Below are positions 45,276 to 52,529 of a stretch of 52,529 bases of DNA, in pieces. A program made the translations under genes and the position numbers. The notes below the pieces were generated by a model. It was not told where the DNA came from. It did no database searches and was given only the letters and a program-made list of their open reading frames with translations. Origin of the DNA: Paramarasmius palmivorus. Taxonomy: Eukaryota > Basidiomycota > Agaricomycetes > Agaricales > Marasmiaceae. The DNA lies in assembly GCA_037176845.1 (NCBI GenBank), contig JAYKXP010000235.1, positions 1 to 52,529 of the forward strand, in the 5' to 3' direction. Positions within the stretch are counted from its first letter, which is position 1; every line of letters starts with the position of its first letter.

Positions 45276-45724
45276 TCATTTGCGCACCAAGCCCCCAAGA
45301 AGTCCGCCCAATAGACCACTAACAATGTTGGCACCTCCGCCTTCGGCCTCGGAGTCGCTCGAGCCAATGTTGGCCTGCTGGCAATTGCCTTTGTTTTCGT
45401 TAACTGCGCCGACTAGATCAAGAATAAGTATTTGATTCGATAAAATTCCAGGAGAACACACTTTGGGTATTATCGTTGAAGCAGCAATAGACATCTGCAG
45501 TGTTGCTGAAGGAAAAAGCATGAGTATCACGACAAGCGTAAGTGTATAGAAGAGACATACCATGAGTCGCTCAACACGCAACTCGCAATTCCACCGTTGC
45601 AGCAGTGCGCAACGCCGCCACTGCTACAGATGCTAGCGGATCCGCCTCCGCCGGGGACAGGTGTAGCACCGACGATGGCGGGTAGGACGACAGCGACGAG
45701 AGTAGAGAAGGTTTTGAATTGCAT
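45276..45724 (-). CDS. Small secreted eight-cysteine protein with short Gly tail (D)
   Basis: Three exons: complement(join(45276..45412,45462..45505,45561..45724)), 345 nt, 114 residues. The signal peptide begins MQFKTFSTLVAVVLPAIVG. The cysteine module has the family spacing C-x7-CC-x6-C-x5-C-x6-CC-x16-C, with the fifth cysteine again split by intron 1 and a 44-bp second exon. In place of long repeats it ends with a short acidic/Gly stretch and GLLGGLLGGLVRK. It lies 23 kb from the other members and shows the minimal form: module plus short amphipathic tail. Function unknown, probably extracellular. Confidence 0.83.
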
Positions 45725-45798
45725 GTTGAGAGTGTGAGGGAGCGCTGAGTGAAGTCTGAACCGAGTGGAAGACTGGAGATTAATGGTCTTCAGTGACC

Positions 45799-45810
45799 GG
45801 TTTATATATC
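45799..45810 (-). promoter_or_regulatory. TATA box of the 45724 gene
   Basis: On the minus strand GATATATAAACC lies 75 bp before the ATG; the core ATGATATATAAACC is identical to that of the 20402 gene. Confidence 0.6.
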
Positions 45811-45849
45811 ATGAGTTGACGCATCCGAGGGCTTGATGATAACTGCATG

Positions 45850-46780
45850 CTTCTAGAAAAGACCCTGTTTGAGGAGCCAGAGAAACTTGAGGTGCGTTTA
45901 CTATAATTATTGAGACGTTGATCAGAGACTAGATATCGCATAAATTCTCGTCTTTGACCAGCACCCCATTCGGATCTTCGTTCTGCTGCTTTGCAAAGAG
46001 TTGGTAGAAGAGACTGCCCGAGCCAGCGATGTCGCGGTCGCGGTCGCTAAGGAGCGGTCTAGATTGAAAGTAAAACACCTATCCGAAAGTTCAAAACGTT
46101 GAGTCTCGGGAATTTAAAGGAGTTGAATCAACATCGATTGTCTATGGGAACATGACGTCGAGAATGCACACCAATTTTCAACTTTCGAGAAGGTGGAGTA
46201 ATTGTCTCGCTGAGCAAACTGCCGGCCGTGTCGAAGACATGCCTCCTCGTAGGGCCATGAATGAGTCCGTCTGGGAAGTTTTTTTTCGTCGATCTATGAA
46301 TTCTAACATACATCGGAGTATATCAGAACGAGACAGGTCGCAAAATTGAAAATGGCACTGATCACTCACGTTTGCGGCCAAATAGAACTTTTTTCGCGGA
46401 CTGCCCAGTGCCTAGGAGAGGATCTTGACCGCATTCAGCACCCCTGGCTCCAAAAAATCTGTAGGACTAACGGAGTCGCGTGTTGCCCAAGGTTTGCCCA
46501 AGTCACCAGCAACGCTCCATGTCCTAGCTCTCCACCGGCAATATCGTGTACGAGGCCAGGGCAAACACCAACTTGTTCCACAACGCCGTAGCTCAATAAT
46601 ATATCGGTAATCTGAGCCCTTTTGACTATTTTTGGCGTGTGTAGAACACGAAGTTGTGAGATAGATACTGAGGTCGTGGTGGTATCCAGCTAAGGAGTTC
46701 TGGGAAATAGACGCCTATGAGGGACCCCATTGGACAAAATTATCGATAGGTCAACATCACCATCAACGAGTTCTCACGGA
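45850..46780. other. Intergenic, no gene recognised
   Basis: Short frames on both strands without splice support or domains. Nothing else seen. Confidence 0.4.
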
Positions 46781-46785
46781 TGTCC

Positions 46786-46995
46786 AACTTCGACTGCACC
46801 ATCCAACTTCGACCGGAGCATGTCCAACTTCAACCGGAGCATGTTCAACTTCAACCGGGGCATCCTCAACTTCAACCGGGGCATTTCCAACTTCGACCGG
46901 AGCACGTCCAACTTCAACCGGCGTATGTCCAACTTCGACCGGAGCATGTTCAACTTCAAGTTCAACTGCAGCATGTTCAACTTCGACCTGTGCAA
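46786..46995. repeat. 21-bp minisatellite
   Basis: About ten tandem copies of a 21-bp unit close to CATGTCCAACTTCGACCGG(A/G)G. Because 21 is a multiple of 3, both strands stay open: the minus strand reads as a heptad APVEVGH and the plus strand as SNF(D/N)RSM. The minus frame is 46763-47332, but it has no ATG-supported gene structure. I treat it as non-coding unless expression is shown. Confidence 0.8.
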
Positions 46996-47384
46996 GTCGC
47001 CTTTGACTGTGACACTTTGAGCCTTGCCTTGGCATGATATGATCGACTCTAATGTAAGTACGATGTAACTTTCCCTTGTATGATATGTTCGACAATATGA
47101 TGTGTAATTTTCCCTTGTAATTTCGCATTTGACTACAACGAACGTCTCGCCTGCGCAACTTCAACAGAACTACTGATATATTTTTGGCACAAGAAATACA
47201 GCAGGCATTAGTGTCAACAAGCAGATACAGGACTATGCATTGCAAGTAAAAAGTAGTATAACCGACAGCAATTATATCGGATGTTGCGCGAAGCATGGAC
47301 AGAAAGCGAGCAAGAACAGAAAGCGAGAGCAATTAAGGGATACCTAAGGTAAAGTGCGATACAGTAAACCTAGCTTGAACGGTA

Positions 47385-50300
47385 TCAAGCAATCTCGTAG
47401 TCACTAGTGGAACCTTCGAAAGGAATAACAGTCTTGTGAAAAAATGAACAGAACTCTACGTCTTCGTCTCCAGCAGCACTGGGGTTAAGGATACTGGACA
47501 TGAGCCAGGGAGGAACCGTAATATCAACGGTGTTGAAACATTGCCTGTATACAACCTTCTCCCGATTGTCAGGGGGATTGAAGTGAAAATTGATCTAGGA
47601 TCGGCATTATTTAGTCAAGGTGTTACACAGTCTGCCACATTGCGTACCTCGATGGACCAGTTGTCCTCAAATGGAAGTAACAAAGTCCCTCTGGCTTGAA
47701 GGAGGAGGCGCTCACATCGGTATAGGGGATAGTTGTCTCGTTCGCCCATTTCGACAGATATAAGGCTACCCACTAGCGACCGAGGATGTCCTGATCCATT
47801 CAGGTATTGATCAAGCTTCTGCTTGAATGCCGGAATGAAAGTATCGTTTGGTGACGTTGCGAGACCAGGATAGCGAATGTGATCTATCAGGAGTCGGGAC
47901 GATGAAATGAATTTTCCACGGAAGGAGTTGACAAGGGCGACTGTGTTGAGCTCGCTAAAACACTAAGGAAGAATCAACATTGAATCACATTGGGTAGCAC
48001 CATAACTCACGTCTAAAAGGTTGGTACCTGTACTAATTGGGACGTTGAAACCCTTCCTCAGTGCTGCAATCTCCTCGCCGCTGTTGACCTTTGAAGGGGT
48101 CGTTCCGAAGAGTGCCCCAGCATATATTTGCGCAGTGTAGTTTGCCCACTCGTTGCGACTTGAGCATTGACTGAGAGTGTTCATCTGTAAATAGAGAAGT
48201 CAGCTGCGAAGAGGTAATAGAAGTCTGAAGAATCTCCTTACTGTGACATCTGCAAGATAATTTGACAACAAGCGTCTATGAGGAGTTGAAGATAGCGACC
48301 TAAAGTCCACGAGATTACGGTCTTCGATAGAACGTGGCCAACGAGAGAGTTCTTGATAGAGATCTTGACGAAATGGCTCTATCATCCCGGGATTTTCGAT
48401 GATAAAGTCGAGACTGCGTATCATGACGATATAGAAAAGAGGATCGACCTCCGGTACAGTGGCTTTGTACCATATTAGGTGCAATGCCAACAGGGCTCCA
48501 AAAGCCTGTGCATGAGCAAGGCGATCCTCACTAGGGAACCTTTGGAAGATCCAGGAGACAGATGCATCATACCGATGCTCGAGATATGTATTTGGTTCTA
48601 AGGTGAACATCTCCAGAGTGCTGGCAAACACGTTGCGCTGGACAGCTATGCCACTTCCTGGCCCACTAAAAAAGCCATTAGATCGAGTTTCAGAAAACCA
48701 TAACATGTTGGAGAACATACACTTTAATTGACTTCAGCCCATAAGATATGTGTGCCCATCTAAAGGTTACAACGTTGACGTCTGGAATGATAGGACGGGG
48801 AGATGAAGTCAGATGACATTTGATAAGTCCTAGAAATGTCTTTGAAGCTAGCGCGACACTAGGTGCAGTCATATTCAATGTCTCTACAGACATTGGACCT
48901 GCCAGCCTCTGGAGCTCTATACTCCATGCTCTTGGGGTACAAAGGGTTGTTACACGTGGAGGCGATGCAGGAGTCGGAGAGCCAGCGGCTGACTCTGTGG
49001 GATGAGTTGGCGATGGAATGATACTAGCATGAGACGTAAGGTCGATCAATATTGGTACATGTTCGTTTGCTGATGCGATTGTTGGTACATTGGATGACGA
49101 TAAAGCATTGGACGATGAAGCATTGGAAGATGAAGCATTGGATGATGAAGCATTGGACGATGAAGCATTGGATGATGAAGCATTGGACGATGAAGCATTG
49201 GATGACGAAGCATTGGACGATAAAGCATTGGATGACGATAAAGCATTGGACGATGATGAAGCATTGGACGATGATGAAGCATTGGATGACGATAAAGCAT
49301 TGGACGACGAAGTATTGGAAGATGAAGCATGACGTTGAGATTGGCGTGTAGACAACATGGCAGGAGTTGTTGACCGTGATGGGATATAGTCGGCATCGTC
49401 ATCATCAAGGTGACGATTGTTCAGACGTCTACGTCGACTCGGAGGAGGAATAGAGTCAACGCTAGAGATGGAGAGACTTCGTGTGCGCCTGAGAGAAGGA
49501 GGACTCTCTTCAGGAGGACTACCAGAGTCGTTATCGTCAGTTGGACATACTTCAAGACAGTGAACCTGTCCTGCGTTGAAGTCCACGAAGACCTCCAATT
49601 GCATCCATGAACTGATATGCGAAGCATGGATGCGTTCTCCCATCTGCAAGGGGACCTGAAACGCGGTGTTTGAAGCCTATGCAAACAGATCAGAGTCAAG
49701 CTTTCTGCAATGAGAAGAAACACACCTAAAAATATCAATAACTTGTTGCGATACGATAGTCGTAGCGTACACAAACTGTCCATGGCATTGAGATTACTCA
49801 AAGTCCAAGCATTCTGTGGCATAACTGGCGCTATTTTATTGAGTTTGGTACCGTGTTGCATCTGGTGTTTCCCCTTCTTCAAGAGAAAGAATGGTGAAAA
49901 GGCAGGGTTTCCCACAGATAGCGGGCTCTGAAGCCACTTGTATGCCATGGGCATTACAATGCTGGGCCACCCTCTTCGTAGATTTGCTCATAAACATTGT
50001 TGATCCTCAAGCGAGGGTGACGGTCAATGTGGGCCTCAACGAGGAGATGAAAGGTCTCCATCACGTTTAGCGATTCTTCCAAGATTGCATCATAGAGGCG
50101 AAATTCTGGAGGAGCTGCAACCGAAAAATAACTGGATCGTCTTGAGGGAGAATTGAATATGGCTATGTTGGTCACTCAATTCGTTATCTCAAAGATTTGT
50201 ACAACTTGAAAGTAACTTACAGTAACAGGCACTATTGCAAAGACGACCTTCGTTGATGCGTGTTGGTACCAGAATGATATGTTGGTTGCTCATGGTTTGG

Positions 50301-51059
50301 CTTTGGTTTTCGGCTGCGTACTGTTTGGGACGGGAGCTAATATTGCGCTGCTGTCCTAGCGACCCAAAGAACGGCTGTAGAGAACGTCTTTGGAGTAGGA
50401 AAGATTGCGTCCATTCCCATTCCCATTGAGGCCTGTTGAAATGTAATGGACCCATCCCGTGGAACACTGATGTTCCTTGAGCAATGAAAGGGAGTGCGAA
50501 TGCCGAAGAGGTCGCAGAAAAGTGGCCTGTCGAAGGAGGCATACTTGAGATACTAGATGAGGGTCTTTCCCATCGAGAGAATAAGCTTGGATTATAAAGA
50601 GGTGGTTGTGATGGAGGCGGAAGAGAAATGGCTGATGAAGAAGGGCCCGGGGCTGCCTGAGTTTCGCGGTGACGTTCTTCATATCTACAAATAATGGCCC
50701 AAAGCCACGATACGCCACAACCTGGTCTGGCGCAGATTGCTGTGCTTGGTGTAGGAGGCGAAGTCTAATGGAAAGAGAAACCTGTCAAGAGGGGCTATCT
50801 GGTAGTAATGAAAAAGAACACTCTTACTGCGATAAATCTTTCACATCGCCCTGGTATTCCGCCCTTGACACCAGGATTGGTTCTTATAGGGATAGCTCCA
50901 TGATCGGAATGTGGGGCATGATCGCACACACAGGAGCCCAAAGCACCGGCCTGAATAAGCGCTGTTAGAAGAAAAATCACGCAGTTTGATAATCAACAAA
51001 CATACCTCGGATGAAAATCTGCACAGTCGCAGTTTGCTATCGTGGCACCACAATGGCAT
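47385..51059 (-). CDS. HECT-like E3 ubiquitin ligase with divergent N-terminus
   Basis: Exons: 47385..47594, 47648..47962, 48011..48184, 48242..48665, 48721..49676, an unresolved stretch 49680-49955, about 49962..50174, 50221..50764, 50828..50950 and 51006..51059. The C-terminal half follows a HECT domain: VGPGSGIAVQRNVF, GALLALHLIWYKA and IIENPGMIEPF in the N-lobe, LRKGFNVPI, then RQCFNTVDITVPPWL near the end, where C is the expected catalytic cysteine (47 residues before... the C-terminus roughly). HECT enzymes take ubiquitin on this cysteine and pass it to substrates. The N-terminus has a cysteine/histidine-rich stretch (GSCVCDHAPHSDHG). The middle has a low-complexity SSSNA repeat. Between 49680 and 49955 I could not join the exons without a possible frameshift, so function is not certain. 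Confidence 0.65.
49090..49335 (-). repeat. 15-bp coding minisatellite (SSSNA) in the HECT-like gene
   Basis: About sixteen tandem units near GATGAAGCATTGGA(C/T) on the plus strand; on the minus strand they encode runs of SSSNA and its variants. Units of 15 or 18 bp keep the frame. Opposite-strand and alternative frames are also open, which produces several spurious frames (for example 49052-49351 and 49046-49408). Confidence 0.85.
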
Positions 51060-52529
51060 GGGTCTTAAGAGTTAAGGATAAATAAAGGCATAAAAATAAA
51101 AATGAACGAAATGATGGGAGGAAGAAACCGAAGGGAAGGGGAAACCGAAGGGAATGAAAAGAAAAATTGGGGTCCCCAAATTTATAGCACGTCGCTCAAG
51201 TTCACACGTGTTAGGCGACGTCAAAAATAAGTTTACATGAAAAAATTTTGACAGAAAGCCAAAGCAGCGTTCCACTGTATTCTAGCACTATCCAATCGCA
51301 AGTTATTAAAGTAAGGAAAAAGAAAGGTAAGCATCTAGTTGGTAGGATGTGTTCGTCACAAGATAAGGACAATCTGGCCCCTCCACCTCCTACATGAGAG
51401 AAGTGTTCTGGCCTGTGAGTAGAAAAGGGATTCAGAAGAGTCTTCTGATCAGGGGGATTGTGTTGGTTTTGATGAGAAAGGATGCACTATCGTACCATAT
51501 CAACCTGCAGTCCACTCCGTCAACTATCAAGATACCTCATGTGGTAGAAAATTGTACTCGGTCCTCGTCATCAACATTGACAACACCTCCCATCCCCACG
51601 TACACCGTGGGCTCCATCATCCCAAACACAAACGTTCCGTTGAGTGGAAGACCGTTCTGGTCGCGAAAGACATTTGTGTCTATACCATGCATCATGCCCA
51701 TGTGACAGCATCAACGTTGATACGCTTGAGGTAGAGATTGGTGAATAAGAGCCATATATGAAAGATTTTGTTTACTTTCTAGTACACCATGACGCTGTTC
51801 GAGTTCCTGAAAAAAGTATTTCCAATTTAGCACCGAATCCCAAAGTGCCGTCTCTCCAGAGTCGCTCTATACGGATGTTGTGGGATTGACCTAGGTACCA
51901 AGTTAGAGTCTGTGCTTGATTGAATATAGGCGCTTACTTTCCGAATAGGTATGACCCTCTATCAGGCCCTTTTACCTTTAATCAAAAACTCGGCGACACG
52001 AAGATTCTCTTGTTCGCATGATCTCCTCGAACCCGACTAGGACAGCCATGAACCTCGATAGCCTCTAGAAAAGATCAAGGACTGTATCTGGGCACGGTTT
52101 TTTTTTTTTTTTTTTTTTTTTTTTGGTTGTTTTTTTTTTTGGGGTGGTGCTGGCCTTGATACCAGTAACCATACGTGAGAAGCCTTCTACAAACGCACTG
52201 AATCACAATCTTGTACTTGATGAGCCCTATAAACAATAGGTTTATGAGTTGAATAGTGGTGGGCTATATGAATAGACAACCGTGCTGACCATCATGATGC
52301 CAGAGTGAGTTCGGCCCAGGGCACAGTATAGATCGGCGCATGATTGTACGAACTCCAAATGATTGCCAAGGGGAGACCAACAACTCTTGCATATGATGCC
52401 TTCCACTCTTGACCCAAATGTGAATACCCATGAACTTGAGTTGTCTCCTGGATCAACCGACGTCCAAAGGAAGGAAAAGACTGAATGATGCTGGCGTATA
52501 GAGTCGTCCAGCTGGTCCGTCACTGATAT
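51060..52529. other. Right edge without a supported gene; long poly(T) tract
   Basis: Small frames only (for example 51394-51705 plus; 52242-52523 minus, which starts with GTG). A 27-base T run lies at 52098-52124, followed by GGTTG and 11 more T to 52140. Read on the minus strand it is a poly(A) tail-like tract, compatible with a retroposed element ending there, or simple slippage. No target duplication was found. Confidence 0.45.

Noticed and set aside
46763..47332. Minus-strand frame of 189 codons with APVEVGH repeats
   Set aside because: It owes its length to the 21-bp minisatellite; no promoter, ATG context or intron support.
49090..49335. Possible CRISPR-like array
   Set aside because: Units are contiguous with no spacers, in a eukaryotic gene; it is a coding minisatellite.
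49046..49408. Frames rich in Met/His or Lys/His/Trp and Asp/Glu/Ala on both strands
   Set aside because: These are shadows of the 15-bp repeat in the HECT-like gene.
52242..52523. Minus-strand frame of 93 codons at the right edge
   Set aside because: It begins with GTG and has no recognisable domain; not enough to call a gene.

Overview
The window looks like nuclear DNA of a mushroom-forming basidiomycete (Agaricomycetes). Genes are split by many short introns (about 45-65 bp) with GT..AG borders, the promoters carry TATA boxes, and the families fit this group: F-box proteins, an aegerolysin with a MACPF partner, a HECT-like ubiquitin ligase, expanded unnamed mushroom families and small secreted cysteine-rich proteins. 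No taxon below class can be given. Where I give exon coordinates, reading frames were checked by exon length and, where possible, against a paralogue in the same window.

1-13.6 kb: a two-gene cassette, a minus-strand MDR oxidoreductase followed by a plus-strand serine beta-lactamase-like hydrolase, occurs twice in tandem. The copies keep the same exon structure. Promoter-like sequence at the left edge suggests another oxidoreductase copy just outside the window. The first cassette (559-5827) is intact. In the second, a 1371-bp DNA transposon with a perfect 9-bp target duplication sits in exon 3 of the oxidoreductase, and an 1837-bp element with another 9-bp duplication sits just upstream of the hydrolase, which has lost its signal-peptide start.

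13.8-15.6 kb: a five-exon MFS transporter of the anion:cation symporter type. 15.9-23.5 kb: degenerate repeats and three members of a secreted protein family (a fourth at 45.3-45.7 kb) with a signal peptide, a compact eight-cysteine pattern, Gly-rich tails and a similar core promoter; one member has lost six of its eight cysteines. A tRNA-Ala(UGC) gene with an intron lies at 22.6-22.7 kb.

23.9-31.7 kb: two paralogous small membrane proteins, a ten-exon member of an unnamed mushroom family carrying a one-base frameshift, an unresolved hypothetical gene and an F-box gene. 32.1-36.6 kb: a MACPF protein and an aegerolysin in divergent orientation, the arrangement expected for a two-component pore-forming pair, followed by a broken aegerolysin copy. 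37.2-43.3 kb: a large inverted duplication holding two F-box genes, each broken by its own frameshift; one arm also carries a 99-bp insertion whose empty site survives in the other arm. 44.3-51.1 kb: a small membrane protein, the fourth cysteine-rich protein, a 21-bp minisatellite and a HECT-like gene with a 15-bp coding repeat. The last 1.4 kb holds no gene I can support.
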